DNA of 48,859 bases from Propionibacteriaceae bacterium UBA5174. Its GTDB lineage: Bacteria > Actinomycetota > Actinomycetes > Propionibacteriales > Propionibacteriaceae. Every line of letters begins with the position of its first letter. Position 1 is the first letter of the stretch. Shown here piece after piece: positions 26,054 through 34,847 of the stretch. The notes below the pieces were generated by a model. The model saw nothing but the letters and a program-made list of their open reading frames with translations, was not told the origin of the DNA and did not search any database. The DNA lies in assembly GCA_002413345.1 (NCBI GenBank), contig DHWU01000009.1:1-48859 (forward strand). The letters run 5' to 3'. The translations under genes and the position numbers were made by a program.

Positions 26054-27013
26054 GTGACCAACTCCACCGGGCCCGCGGCGATCAGCGCCACTGGACTCCA
26101 CAAAAGCTTCGGGGCGACGATCGCCATCGATGGTATTGACCTGGAGGTTGGCACTGGCGCGGTGTTTGGCCTGCTCGGGCCCGATGGTGCGGGCAAGTCC
26201 ACCCTGATTCGAATGTTGGCCACCGTGCTGGCTCCAGATTCGGGCACCGCCACCGTCTTTGGTCACTCAGTGAACACCGAACGGGCTGCGGTGACGCCAC
26301 GGATCGGCTACATGTCACAGCGCTTCTCGATGTATCCAGATTTGTCGGTGAACGAAAACCTGGAGTTCTTCGCCACCATTCGGGGCGTGCCTCGCGCCGT
26401 CCGTCGCCGTCGGGCCCCCGAACTACTGGCCAGCATGGGGCTGGCCGAGTTTGGTGACCGGCAGGCGCAGCATCTGTCTGGTGGCATGAAGCAGAAGCTG
26501 ATGCTGGCCAGCACCTTGATGCATTCGCCTGATCTGCTGCTGCTCGACGAACCAACCACCGGGGTTGATCCGGTCTCCAGGCGCGAGTTTTGGCGAATCT
26601 TGGCCGGACTGCACCGGGAAGGCACGACCGTGGTGGTAGCCACCCCTTATATGGACGAGGCCGAGCGCTGCACCCACATCGCCTTTCTGGATCGCGGTCA
26701 GATCACCCAATCTGGCACTCCAGAACAGATCAAAGCCCAGGTTCCCGGACGCCTACTCGAAGTGATCTGCGACCAGCCGAGGGTTGCGCTGGCCGCAGTA
26801 AACGGCCTAGTCGGAGTCGAATCGGCGCACCTCTTGGGCGATCTGGTGCGGGTGCTGTGGAATGCGCCAACTGATGCGTCCGAACCGATTCGGGCCGCAT
26901 TGAACGCCGCTGGGGTGTCTGGCGAGGTTCGAGCCACCAGCATCGACATGGAAACCGTCTTCGCCTATTTGGCCGAGCGGCCCGCCAGCCAACCGGTTGA
27001 GGCCAAGTCATGA
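26054..27013 (+). CDS. ABC transporter ATP-binding protein (first, YbhF N-half-like)
   Basis: The 319-residue ATPase has Walker A GLLGPDGAGKSTLIRM (Asp instead of the usual Asn, about residues 42-57), signature LSGGMKQKL near 138, Walker B LLLLDEPTTGVDP near 158 and an H-loop position replaced by ATPYMDEAERC (Pro in place of the usual His). The same TPYMDEAERC form is known from the N-terminal cassette of YbhF. The C-terminal part (200-319) is the accessory domain of ABC-2 exporters. The stop overlaps the following permease start by four bases. Confidence 0.93.
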   Translation: MTNSTGPAAISATGLHKSFGATIAIDGIDLEVGTGAVFGLLGPDGAGKSTLIRMLATVLAPDSGTATVFGHSVNTERAAVTPRIGYMSQRFSMYPDLSVNENLEFFATIRGVPRAVRRRRAPELLASMGLAEFGDRQAQHLSGGMKQKLMLASTLMHSPDLLLLDEPTTGVDPVSRREFWRILAGLHREGTTVVVATPYMDEAERCTHIAFLDRGQITQSGTPEQIKAQVPGRLLEVICDQPRVALAAVNGLVGVESAHLLGDLVRVLWNAPTDASEPIRAALNAAGVSGEVRATSIDMETVFAYLAERPASQPVEAKS

Positions 27014-28155
27014 ACGCCACGTTTAGCCGCGTCGGCGCCATCGTGATCAAAGAGTTCAAGCATCTGACCCGCGACCCGCGCACCTTGGCCGCGGTGGTGA
27101 TCCTGCCGGTGATTCAGCTGCTGCTGTTCGCCTTTGCGATCAGCTTCAATGTGGACAATGTGCCCACCATCGTCGTCGACTACGACCAGACCCAGACCAG
27201 CCGCGACTATGTGCGCGCCTACGACGGTTCCACCTTCTTCAAAGTGGTTTCCCACGGCGCTTCGAACAGCGAGGTCGATGCCGCGTTCGACTCCAACACT
27301 GCCAGCGTGGCAATCATCATTCCGGCTGGTTTCGAGCGCACCATCAACACCGGCGGCCAGGCTCAGGTTGGCGTCCTGATTGATGGCAGCGAACCGAACT
27401 CAGCCAAGATCGCCAAGGCCTATTCGGTAGCCCTCAATCAGGTTTACAACCAGTCGATGACTGCCCAGTGGGCCGATTCGCAAGGTCTCGACATTTCCGG
27501 GATCGGTGGCCTGCAGCCGCGGCTACGCACCTGGTACAACCCCGAGCAGAACTCGACGATCTTTCTGATTCCTGGCCTGATGGCGGTGATCATCGCCATT
27601 GTTACCGTCCAACAAACGGCAGTGACCCTGGTGCGCGAACGCACTCTGGGCACCGAGGAGCAGCTTCGGGTCTCCCCGATGCGCCGAGTGGAGTTGATGA
27701 TCGGCAAGCTATTGCCGTGGACGCTGATCGCCTTCATCGATGTGGCCTTGATCGTCTTCTTGGGCATGGCCCTGTTCCAAGTGCCGCTGCGTGGCGATCC
27801 AGTGGTGCTAGCCCTTGGCGCGGTGCTGTTCGTGTTCGCGTCCCTCGGCATGGGGCTGCTGATCTCGGCGGTGGCCCCATCGGCGGAGACCGCCAACATC
27901 GTGGCGCTGATGGTCGCCTTCCTGCCGTCCTTCCTACTGTCGGGTTTCGCTTTTCCGCTGAGCCAGATCCCGGTGGTCTTACAGGGGGTTTCCTACCTGT
28001 TCCCAGCCCGCTTCATGGTCACCATTTCGCGTGGGGTTTTCCTCAAAGGGTCGGGTCTTGGTGAGCTGTGGCCTGAGCTGCTAGCCCTGGCGATCTACGC
28101 AACTGTGGTGGTGCTGGTCGCAGCCAAGCTTTATGGACGAAAGGCCAGCCGATGA
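27010..28155 (+). CDS. ABC-2 type transport permease (YbhS-like)
   Basis: The 381-residue protein has the ABC-2 layout: an N-terminal membrane helix (LAAVVILPVIQLLLFAFAI), a large extracytoplasmic domain to about residue 180 and five further helices (VPLIV-type segments around 180-375) with the conserved ERTLGTEEQLRVSPMRRVELMIGKLLPW coupling segment. The motif LLSGFAFPLSQIPVVLQGVSYLFPARFM is typical of YbhS/YbhR and DrrB-type exporters. Overlaps of four bases on both sides show tight translational coupling with ATPase and second permease. Confidence 0.93.
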   Translation: MNATFSRVGAIVIKEFKHLTRDPRTLAAVVILPVIQLLLFAFAISFNVDNVPTIVVDYDQTQTSRDYVRAYDGSTFFKVVSHGASNSEVDAAFDSNTASVAIIIPAGFERTINTGGQAQVGVLIDGSEPNSAKIAKAYSVALNQVYNQSMTAQWADSQGLDISGIGGLQPRLRTWYNPEQNSTIFLIPGLMAVIIAIVTVQQTAVTLVRERTLGTEEQLRVSPMRRVELMIGKLLPWTLIAFIDVALIVFLGMALFQVPLRGDPVVLALGAVLFVFASLGMGLLISAVAPSAETANIVALMVAFLPSFLLSGFAFPLSQIPVVLQGVSYLFPARFMVTISRGVFLKGSGLGELWPELLALAIYATVVVLVAAKLYGRKASR

Positions 28156-29273
28156 GCCTTGCCCGAATTCGGTTGCTGATCTGGAAGGAATTTACCCAGC
28201 TCAAGCGCGATCCGCTGCTGGTGCGGCTGTTGCTATTGATGCCGGTGGTCCAGCTGATCATGTTCGGCTATGTGGTCGCCGTCGATGTGCGCCATCTCTC
28301 AACTGCGGTGGTGGATCTTGACCACAGTGTCGCCTCGCGCGCCCTCACCGATGCCTTCGCCAGTTCGGAGTACTTCACCATTAACGCCACCCCGGCCAGT
28401 GAAGATGAACTGCAGCCGTTGTTGGATCGGGGCACCATCGGGGTGGCCATCGTAATTCCGGCAGGCACCGCTGATCGGCTTAGCCGTGGTGAGACTGCCC
28501 CGATCGGGATCATCGTGGACGGCTCCGATTCGCAAGTTTCGGCGGTGGGCAGTAGCTATGCGTCCCAGATCATTGCCAGTTACAACACCTCTCGGATCCA
28601 AGCCTCGGGGGTTTCAGTGGCCGCTCCGGGGGTGGACGCCCAGATTCGGGTGATGTTCAACCCAACGCTGGATCCGATCAACACGATGATTCCGGGACTG
28701 ATTGCCACCATCATGATGATCTCGCTGATGGCGATCATGAGCCAGGCGGTGGTCTCGGAGCGCGAATCGGGCACTTTGGAGCAGATGTTCGTCACCCCGA
28801 TCAAAGCCAGCGAGTATCTGATCGGCAAACTCACCCCCTATGCGGCATTAGCCACTGCACAGATGCTGATCGTGGCCACGGTGGGCACTTTGTGGTTCAA
28901 GGTGCCGTTCAACGGCAGCCTGGCGGTGGTGCTGGTTGGGCTGGTGCTATTCATGTTCACCTGCATCGGGTTGGGTCTGCTGATCTCGCTGATTTCACAC
29001 ACCCGACAGCAGGCGCAGCAGGCCATGATGTTTGTGATGATTCCCACCATGGTGTTGTCGGGGTTCATCTTCCCGATCGCCTCGATGCCAGCGTTGATTC
29101 AGCCGCTGACCAATCTGATTCCGCTCACCTTTGCCGTCCAGGTGTTGCGGGGGGCGTTTGTGAAGGGCAGCGGCTTCGTCGCACTAGCCCCGCAGCTACT
29201 CACCCTGGCCGGATTCGCCGTGGTGATCTTCACTGCCTCGGTGATCGCCACTCGACGTCGGATCAGTGAGTGA
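28152..29273 (+). CDS. ABC-2 type transport permease (YbhR-like)
   Basis: The 373-residue protein is a paralogue of the preceding permease with the same topology: anchor helix LLLLMPVVQLIMFGYVVAV, external domain, then five helices. Conserved segments include ERESGTLEQMFVTPIKASEYLIGKL and LSGFIFPIASMPALIQPLTNLIPLTFAVQVLRG. With the upstream permease it should form a heterodimeric channel. Its end overlaps the GTG option of the last ATPase gene. Confidence 0.93.
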   Translation: MSLARIRLLIWKEFTQLKRDPLLVRLLLLMPVVQLIMFGYVVAVDVRHLSTAVVDLDHSVASRALTDAFASSEYFTINATPASEDELQPLLDRGTIGVAIVIPAGTADRLSRGETAPIGIIVDGSDSQVSAVGSSYASQIIASYNTSRIQASGVSVAAPGVDAQIRVMFNPTLDPINTMIPGLIATIMMISLMAIMSQAVVSERESGTLEQMFVTPIKASEYLIGKLTPYAALATAQMLIVATVGTLWFKVPFNGSLAVVLVGLVLFMFTCIGLGLLISLISHTRQQAQQAMMFVMIPTMVLSGFIFPIASMPALIQPLTNLIPLTFAVQVLRGAFVKGSGFVALAPQLLTLAGFAVVIFTASVIATRRRISE

Positions 29274-29280
29274 GAAAGCG

Positions 29281-30216
29281 ATGATGAACCAGCCAGCCAT
29301 TGAGGTGCACGGCCTGACTAAGACTTTCGGCAGCTTCACCGCCGTCGACGGCATCGACCTGGTAGTGCCTCGTGGACAGATTTTCGGCTTCCTGGGCCCG
29401 AACGGATCGGGCAAGACCACCACTATTCGAATGCTCACTGGCACGCTGCGTCCCAAATCGGGAAGTGCGCAGGTGTTGGGCACCGATGTGGTGCACCACC
29501 CTGATCAGGTGAAGCCGCGGATCGGCTACATGAGTCAGAAATTCTCGCTATTTGAAGATCTGACGGTGGCCGAGAACCTCAAGTTCTATGCCGGGGTTTA
29601 TGCCGTACCGGCCGCGGAGTTCGCGTCTCGCCGCGATTATGTGCTCGAGATGGCCGATCTGGTTGGCCGCGAAAACGAGCTGACTCGCAATCTGTCGGTG
29701 GGCTGGCGCCAACGGCTGGCCTTGGGTGCGGCCACCATTCACGAGCCGGAGTTGTTGTTTCTCGATGAGCCAACTTCCGGGGTTGATCCGGTGGCTCGGC
29801 GGCAGTTCTGGGATCTGCTCTATGAGTTGGCCGCGCGTGGCGTGACGCTATTTGTAACCACCCATTACATGGACGAAGCCGCCCACTGCAATGAGTTGGC
29901 TTTCATCTATCGGGGTCGGATCATCGCCGAAGGCAGCCCGTCCCAGTTACGTAACGAGCAGATGGATCAGCGCATCTTTGACATCGCCGTCAGCAACTCT
30001 GATTTGGCCCTGGAATATCTCACCGGCACCGACGGAATCGATGAGGCCTACCTGTCTGGCGCATCTCTGCATGCTGCTGGTTCGGTTGACTCACCGCTGA
30101 GTGCTGATGCCATTTGCCGGCGGCTGGTTGCAGCCGGTTTCACCGACGCGGTCGTGGTTGAGGTGGAGCCCACCATCGAGGACGTGTTCGTGAATCTGGT
30201 TTCCCGCAACCGGTAA
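29281..30216 (+). CDS. ABC transporter ATP-binding protein (second, YbhF C-half-like)
   Basis: The 311-residue ATPase has a canonical Walker A FLGPNGSGKTTTIRML (about residues 37-52), signature-like NLSVGWRQRLALG near 138 (Val for the expected Gly, as in the C-terminal cassette of YbhF), Walker B LLFLDEPTSGVDP near 159 and H-loop VTTHYMDEAAHC. The C-terminal accessory domain follows. The start may be GTG 29266 or ATG 29281/29284; ATG 29281 follows a GAGAAAG and fits the usual N-terminus. With the first ATPase it forms the heterodimer that a single YbhF chain provides in enterobacteria. It ends the operon. Confidence 0.92.
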   Translation: MMNQPAIEVHGLTKTFGSFTAVDGIDLVVPRGQIFGFLGPNGSGKTTTIRMLTGTLRPKSGSAQVLGTDVVHHPDQVKPRIGYMSQKFSLFEDLTVAENLKFYAGVYAVPAAEFASRRDYVLEMADLVGRENELTRNLSVGWRQRLALGAATIHEPELLFLDEPTSGVDPVARRQFWDLLYELAARGVTLFVTTHYMDEAAHCNELAFIYRGRIIAEGSPSQLRNEQMDQRIFDIAVSNSDLALEYLTGTDGIDEAYLSGASLHAAGSVDSPLSADAICRRLVAAGFTDAVVVEVEPTIEDVFVNLVSRNR

Positions 30217-30275
30217 TCGTCCAACCCGGCCAAAATCGGGGACCGTTCTGCTTTGCGCCACTACCCCCAGAGCTA

Positions 30276-30309
30276 TTGCAGCCCTCTTCGGTGGCAATAA
30301 AGTCTGGCT
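30276..30309 (+). promoter_or_regulatory. Promoter of the LRR gene, leaderless start
   Basis: TTGCAG (30276-30281) and TAAAGT (30298-30303) are 16 bp apart. The GTG start codon follows the -10 box by 6 nt, so the transcript should begin at or next to the start codon. Confidence 0.6.
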
Positions 30310-31218
30310 GTGACTGATTCCACCAAACTTGAGTCGATCTTCAACTGGCTGATCTCAGTACTCCCCGAACATCTCCGCCCCGAGTCTGTGCAAGACCTAT
30401 TTCGTCTCACCAGCCTTGAGCTATCCAACCTTGGGCTCACCACCCTGCCTCCAGCGATCGGCAAGCTCGCCAACCTCACCTGGATGAACCTGTCCGGCAA
30501 CCAACTCAGCGAACTGCCCGAGGCCATCGGCCAACTCACCAACCTCACCGGGATGAACCTGGGCGCCAACCAACTCAGCGAAATACCCGACGCAATCAGC
30601 CAACTCACCAACCTCACCTGGCTGTACCTGGACAGAAACCGACTCAGCGAACTACCCGAGGCCATCGGCCAACTCACCGAGCTCACCTGGATGAGCCTGG
30701 GCGGCAACCAACTCAGCAAAATACCCGACACCATCGGCCAACTCACCAACCTCATCGAACTGGACCTGGGCGCCAACCAACTCAGCAAAATACCCGACGC
30801 CATCGGCCAACTCACCAACCTCACCGAACTGGACCTAGGCAACAATCAACTCAGCGACCTAACTGAGGCCATCGGCCAACTCACCAAGCTCCATATTCTG
30901 TTCCTGAGCAGCAATCAACTCAGCGCACTGCCCGAGGCCATCGGCCAACTCACCGAGCTCCGCTTCCTGTTCCTGGGCGACAGTCAACTCAGCGAACTGC
31001 CTGAGGCCATCGGCCAACTCACCAACCTCACTGAGCTGTACCTGGACAGAAATCAACTCAGCCAGCTACCCGAAACCATCAGCCAACTCACCAACCTCAC
31101 CAAACTGAATCTGGACGACAACCCCTTGGGCCCAGAACTCCTCGCTGCCTATCAAGACGGAGCAGAGGCCACCCTGCGATATTTGCGCCTTTTAAACGAC
31201 GAGGGTGAGTGCTCTTAA
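30310..31218 (+). CDS. Leucine-rich repeat protein, probable truncated ROCO protein
   Basis: The 302-residue protein has a 35-residue helical start, then ten 23-residue leucine-rich repeats of consensus LTxLxLGxNQLSxLPEAIGQLTN (residues ~36-265) and a cap: NPLGPELLAAYQDGAEATLRYLRLLNDEGE. This cap is what precedes the Roc GTPase domain in LRR-Roc-COR proteins, where the chain continues EAKLxLVGEGxVGKTSL. Here a TAA at 31216-31218 ends the frame just before that point, and a Roc-like remnant continues in another frame. The repeats are 69 bp and nearly identical at DNA level. LRR domains bind proteins; there is no signal peptide, so it is cytosolic. Function unknown. Confidence 0.85.
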   Translation: MTDSTKLESIFNWLISVLPEHLRPESVQDLFRLTSLELSNLGLTTLPPAIGKLANLTWMNLSGNQLSELPEAIGQLTNLTGMNLGANQLSEIPDAISQLTNLTWLYLDRNRLSELPEAIGQLTELTWMSLGGNQLSKIPDTIGQLTNLIELDLGANQLSKIPDAIGQLTNLTELDLGNNQLSDLTEAIGQLTKLHILFLSSNQLSALPEAIGQLTELRFLFLGDSQLSELPEAIGQLTNLTELYLDRNQLSQLPETISQLTNLTKLNLDDNPLGPELLAAYQDGAEATLRYLRLLNDEGECS

Positions 31219-31343
31219 GTGAATGCAGGCTCGGGCTTGTTGGCGAAGGGCAACTCATCAACGCCACCGAGCTAAACCTGGTAGGCAATGCTGCGGTCGC
31301 TAACTCGGCCGTACGGCTCGGAGCCGATTCCAGCTCGCTTTGA
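31209..31343 (+). pseudogene. Remnant of a Roc GTPase domain after the LRR gene
   Basis: In a frame shifted against the LRR gene, the DNA reads VLLSECRLGLVGEGQLINAT, then ELNLVGNAAVANSAV and a stop at 31341-31343. CRLGLVGEG is the expected beta-strand and P-loop start of a Roc domain following the LRR cap. The second segment resembles a P-loop (GNAAVGKS) with GK changed to AN. The match is short, so this is a proposal rather than a proven pseudogene. Confidence 0.45.
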
Positions 31344-31441
31344 TCGATTTTCAACTTGCTGAACTAAACACTGGCCGAATACCGTTCCTCCGCGCTACCA
31401 AAGAACTGGATCACCAGCTGTTGCTCGAGAGGCCGCCACCC

Positions 31442-33469
31442 ATGCCAGCACGACCACCGAAGCTAATTCTTGCTTGGATCTCACTACTGCTAACCGCAGC
31501 ACTTTGGTTCACCAACTCTTCAGCGCAACCAGCAAATGCGGCCGAAACCCCCAAGACTTTGTCGATAGCCCTGCTCGGCGATTCCTACTCTGCTGGCAAC
31601 GGCGCCGGCGGCTACCTTTACCCAGACGATTCCTACCGCAGCTCTCGCAACTGGGCGAGCCTGTATTCAAACTGGCTACAAGGTCAAGGCGTCCACACCA
31701 CCTTGGTGAATGAGGCTCACAACGGCTGGACCACCAGCGACATCCTTGCCAGCGGCGTCCCGAAAGTGCCAACCGACACCGACCTAGTGATGATGACTGC
31801 TGGCGGCAACGATGCCTTGTTCGCCAACATCGTCAGCCAATGCTTCGTCGTCGGCTACCGCAGTCCTGATTCCTGCAAAACCGCAGTTGACTACGCCGAT
31901 GGCCGCCTGCAAAAGATCCGCCAGGGAACCGAGAACATTCTCCAAGCTTTGGAAGCCAAACTTGCCCCCGACGCTCAGGTGATCCTCGTCGGCTACCCCC
32001 TACTCAACACGAAAGCGACCTACAACCTCAGAGGTTGCACCGGGCTGCTGACGAAATGCAAGGTCTACAACGCAGGCTCAGCCGTTCGAACGCTCGGCGC
32101 CAAAGCCGACAACCTGCAGGCCGAAATCATTCGCGACTGGAACTCCACCCACACCCTAAAAGCCAGTTTTGTGTCAGATCAGGGACAATTCAGCGGTCAC
32201 GAACCAAATCCTTCACCACTCAGCAGAAACTCCCACCGCTGGCTCAACGAGTTTGGCGAAACTAACGGCCGCCTCGGCCTCTTCGGCGCCACCACTTCTG
32301 ATCTGAGCTGGGACGCAAACGTCTGGTACCACCCAAACCGAATCGGGCACCAGCAGATCGCAGATCGCATCGCCGCCCAAATCGGCGTGCCCAGCTCAGT
32401 CCGTACGGCAACCAACGGCACGTTGAATACCGCGTCCACCTCGGACAGCGGAGCCACCAACGGCCAAGCCCAGCCCTATGCCTGGATCCAAGGCCCCTAC
32501 CAAGCCCAAGTCGGCTCAACCCTCACCTTGGACGCCCGCGGCTCCTATGCTCTCGGCGGCATTGCTAGCTACCAGTGGGATCTAAACGGCGACGGTGAGT
32601 ACGAAAGAACCACCTCCACCGCAACGTTGGATCAGCACTTCACCAGCAAAGCGGACGCGACTATGCACCTCAAGGTTACCGGCACCGATGGTGCGGTCAG
32701 CACGGCCGCCACCACTTTGGTGGTCACCGATGATGGCGACGCCCTGGCACCGGCAGCTGACAACTGTCCCAATATCGCCAACCCCGATCAGGCTGACCAA
32801 GACACTGATGGCATCGGCGACCTTTGTGACCAAACCCCTGGCCACCCGAGCGTTGATAAGGCCGGCGTCACCGAGTTAACCGGCTCCGCCACACCAGCGG
32901 CAACTCCCACAATCACGGCCACGGCAAGTCCGTCGATCAGCGGCAATGCCCGGGTGGGCGCCACCCTCAAGGCCAAGCTCCCCACCGGAGAGCGTGCAGT
33001 CGGCTGGTCCCAATCGGGGGTTCAAGTGAGCTATGAGTGGGTCGCCGATGGCGTCGTCCGATCACACGAACTGACCTACAAGCTACGTCCGGCAGATGCG
33101 GGCCTGAACCTGACCTTCCGGCTGAGCGCCACCAAGCCTGGATTCAGCACCGGCTGTGCCACTTCCAACACCAAGACGGTCTCGAAGCTGACTTCGAAAA
33201 CCAGTGCCGAAATCAGCAAGACCAGCCCCGGTGTAGCTCCGCGCGCCACCATCTGGGTTCGGTCCGCGCTGCTCGATCCCACTGGCACAATCACGGTCAC
33301 TTCCGGCCAGAAGGTGCTGGCCACTGCAACGATGTCGCAAGCATCTGATGGACGCATTCAGCTGGTGCTCACTGGGCTGAAAGCTGGACGGCACCTCCTG
33401 CGCTTCAGCTATTCAGGCTCAGCGCAGGTGAACCCGTCTTTGGCAACCAAACAGGTGCTGGTTCACTGA
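31442..33469 (+). CDS. Secreted SGNH/GDSL hydrolase with PKD-like, thrombospondin-3-like and Ig-like modules
   Basis: The 675-residue protein has a signal peptide (hydrophobic LILAWISLLLTAALWF, cleavage near ANA-AE). The SGNH esterase domain has block I ALLGDSYSAGNGAGGY with the nucleophile Ser near residue 50, block III TAGGNDALF near 114 and the catalytic His in WYHPNRIGHQQIAD near 300. Next come a PKD-like domain (DARGSYALGGIASYQWDLNGDGEY, ~360-435), a Ca-binding repeat DNCPNIANPDQADQDTDGIG (~436-456), an Ig-like module starting SISGNARVGATLKAK (~495) and a final Big-like domain. The ATG at 31442 has GAGAGG upstream; an open frame runs back to 31340 but lacks a start site. It probably acts on acyl esters of envelope or extracellular polymers. 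Confidence 0.88.
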   Translation: MPARPPKLILAWISLLLTAALWFTNSSAQPANAAETPKTLSIALLGDSYSAGNGAGGYLYPDDSYRSSRNWASLYSNWLQGQGVHTTLVNEAHNGWTTSDILASGVPKVPTDTDLVMMTAGGNDALFANIVSQCFVVGYRSPDSCKTAVDYADGRLQKIRQGTENILQALEAKLAPDAQVILVGYPLLNTKATYNLRGCTGLLTKCKVYNAGSAVRTLGAKADNLQAEIIRDWNSTHTLKASFVSDQGQFSGHEPNPSPLSRNSHRWLNEFGETNGRLGLFGATTSDLSWDANVWYHPNRIGHQQIADRIAAQIGVPSSVRTATNGTLNTASTSDSGATNGQAQPYAWIQGPYQAQVGSTLTLDARGSYALGGIASYQWDLNGDGEYERTTSTATLDQHFTSKADATMHLKVTGTDGAVSTAATTLVVTDDGDALAPAADNCPNIANPDQADQDTDGIGDLCDQTPGHPSVDKAGVTELTGSATPAATPTITATASPSISGNARVGATLKAKLPTGERAVGWSQSGVQVSYEWVADGVVRSHELTYKLRPADAGLNLTFRLSATKPGFSTGCATSNTKTVSKLTSKTSAEISKTSPGVAPRATIWVRSALLDPTGTITVTSGQKVLATATMSQASDGRIQLVLTGLKAGRHLLRFSYSGSAQVNPSLATKQVLVH

Positions 33470-33550
33470 TCGCGGGCTGCGTTCCAGTGTTGTGGGGCCT
33501 GGCCAGGGCCGATGCTGCCGGTGGACCGCACTCGATCTAGATTGGTCAAC

Positions 33551-33955
33551 ATGGACGCCGACACCCTGCTTGACCACTGCCTAGCCAAACCAGGGGCCTA
33601 TCTCGACTTTCCATTTGGCGTAGACGTAGCCGTGGTGAAAGTGAAGGCCCCTTCGCAGCAGTCCGGCAAGATCTTCGCCCAAGTGGCCACTATCGGTGGC
33701 GTGCTGTCAACGACCCTGAGCTGCGACCCGGTCACTGCGGTGTTGTATCGCCAGCTCTACCCCGACGTGGTCGTGCGCGGCTACCACTGCCCACCAGTGC
33801 AGCAGCCCTACTTCAACACGCTGCCCTTGGCCGGAGCAGTGCCGGACGACGAGATCATCGAACTGTCCGACATCGCCTACGACGTGGTGTTGGCGAAACT
33901 ACCGAAATACCGCCAACGCGAGCTGGCCGAAGCCTCTGGCACCAGAACGAAGTGA
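33551..33955 (+). CDS. MmcQ/YjbR-family protein
   Basis: The 134-residue protein shows the YjbR pattern: an N-terminal CLAKPGAYLDFPFG segment, KIFAQVA in a beta strand, a central L-x-C-D-P region with VTAVLYRQLYPDVVVRGYH and a DEIIELSDIAYDVVLAKLPK C-terminal helix. Family members are small DNA-binding-like proteins with a double-wing fold and unknown role. The ATG at 33551 is chosen because it matches the family start and follows a TAGATT box (33538-33543) by 7 nt, suggesting a leaderless mRNA; an open frame extends upstream to 33512. Confidence 0.85.
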   Translation: MDADTLLDHCLAKPGAYLDFPFGVDVAVVKVKAPSQQSGKIFAQVATIGGVLSTTLSCDPVTAVLYRQLYPDVVVRGYHCPPVQQPYFNTLPLAGAVPDDEIIELSDIAYDVVLAKLPKYRQRELAEASGTRTK

Positions 33956-33983
33956 AGGCCCCGTCTGCGCCTTGGCACAAATT

Positions 33984-34030
33984 GGAACCGTCCCCATTCC
34001 GAGCAGCGCACCAGGAACCGTCCCCGTTCC
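33984..34030. repeat. Two copies of a GGAACCGTCCCC-n-TTCC element
   Basis: GGAACCGTCCCCATTCC (33984-34000) and GGAACCGTCCCCGTTCC (34014-34030) lie 30 bp apart between convergent genes. Each has complementary ends (GGAAC/GTTCC in the second). Elements like this recur between genes in actinobacteria. They may serve as a bidirectional transcription barrier. Confidence 0.7.
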
Positions 34031-34041
34031 GTCGTTCCGGG

Positions 34042-34740
34042 TCACAGGATCAATGCGGGCAACAGCAGCCCAGCGCCGAGCACCAACGCGCCCACGGTGA
34101 TCAGTAGCCATAGCACCACCCAGACCAGTCGCGGAACTCCGGTCAGGGACGCCAATTGCCCCGCGTCACTACTGGGGCTTCGATTGCCAATCAGTTCAAT
34201 CACCGGACGCGGCGCGGCCAGCAGGAACAGCCAAGCCAGGCCGTAGGCCAACCAGGCGAGTTCACCGCCAGGAACAAACCAGGACGCCGCCGCGATCGCC
34301 ACGCCCACGACCAGCACCACCAGTGCCCCGTAGAAGTTGCGGATCTTCAGCAGCATCAGCGCCAGTAGCAACACCAGCAGCCATAACAGTCCAGCGGCGT
34401 AGGCGCGCGAAGCGAGAAAGGCCGCCCCCAAACCGATCACTGCCGCTGCTGGATAACCAGCGAACAGGGTGGCGATCATGCCCGGTCCACTCGCGCGTCC
34501 CCTAGTCAGGGTCAATCCCGAAGTATCGGAATGCACCCTGATGCCGGCCAGTTTGCGGCCAACCAGCAGTGCGACCACCGCATGGCCAGCCTCGTGACAA
34601 ACCGTCACCAGAGTGCGGGTCAGCGGCCAGGCGAAAACCACCAAGGCCAGCGCCACCGCACCAATAATCAAGGTCACCATGGTGTTTGGCACCGGCTGGA
34701 CGCTTAGCGCCCGGTGCCAAAGCTCAGTAAACAAGTCCAC
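34042..34740 (-). CDS. M50B-like membrane metalloprotease
   Basis: The 232-residue protein has about six hydrophobic segments and the zinc motif HEAGHAVVALLVGRKL at about residues 49-64, which places it in the peptidase_M50B-like group. The HEAGH sequence sits at the end of a membrane helix, as in intramembrane or membrane-proximal metalloproteases. A second ligand of the N-x-x-PxxxD type is not obvious; FAGYPAAAVIGLG near 93 corresponds in position to the family's GP/A segment. The GTG start (34740) lies 107 bp from the divergent amidotransferase. Substrate is unknown. Confidence 0.82.
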   Translation of the reverse strand: MDLFTELWHRALSVQPVPNTMVTLIIGAVALALVVFAWPLTRTLVTVCHEAGHAVVALLVGRKLAGIRVHSDTSGLTLTRGRASGPGMIATLFAGYPAAAVIGLGAAFLASRAYAAGLLWLLVLLLALMLLKIRNFYGALVVLVVGVAIAAASWFVPGGELAWLAYGLAWLFLLAAPRPVIELIGNRSPSSDAGQLASLTGVPRLVWVVLWLLITVGALVLGAGLLLPALIL

Positions 34741-34847
34741 GGCGCACAGTGTGCCCGCTATGGCTGTGTGCTGTGATTCTGGACACTGTCTCGTGGCTGC
34801 ATAACCCCCGTAACACCCTCGTCAGATTGATTTTCTATGGTGTCGTT

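Noticed and set aside
30480..31130. Tandem 69-bp repeats as a CRISPR or satellite
   Set aside because: They are the coding repeats of leucine-rich repeats and keep the reading frame throughout.
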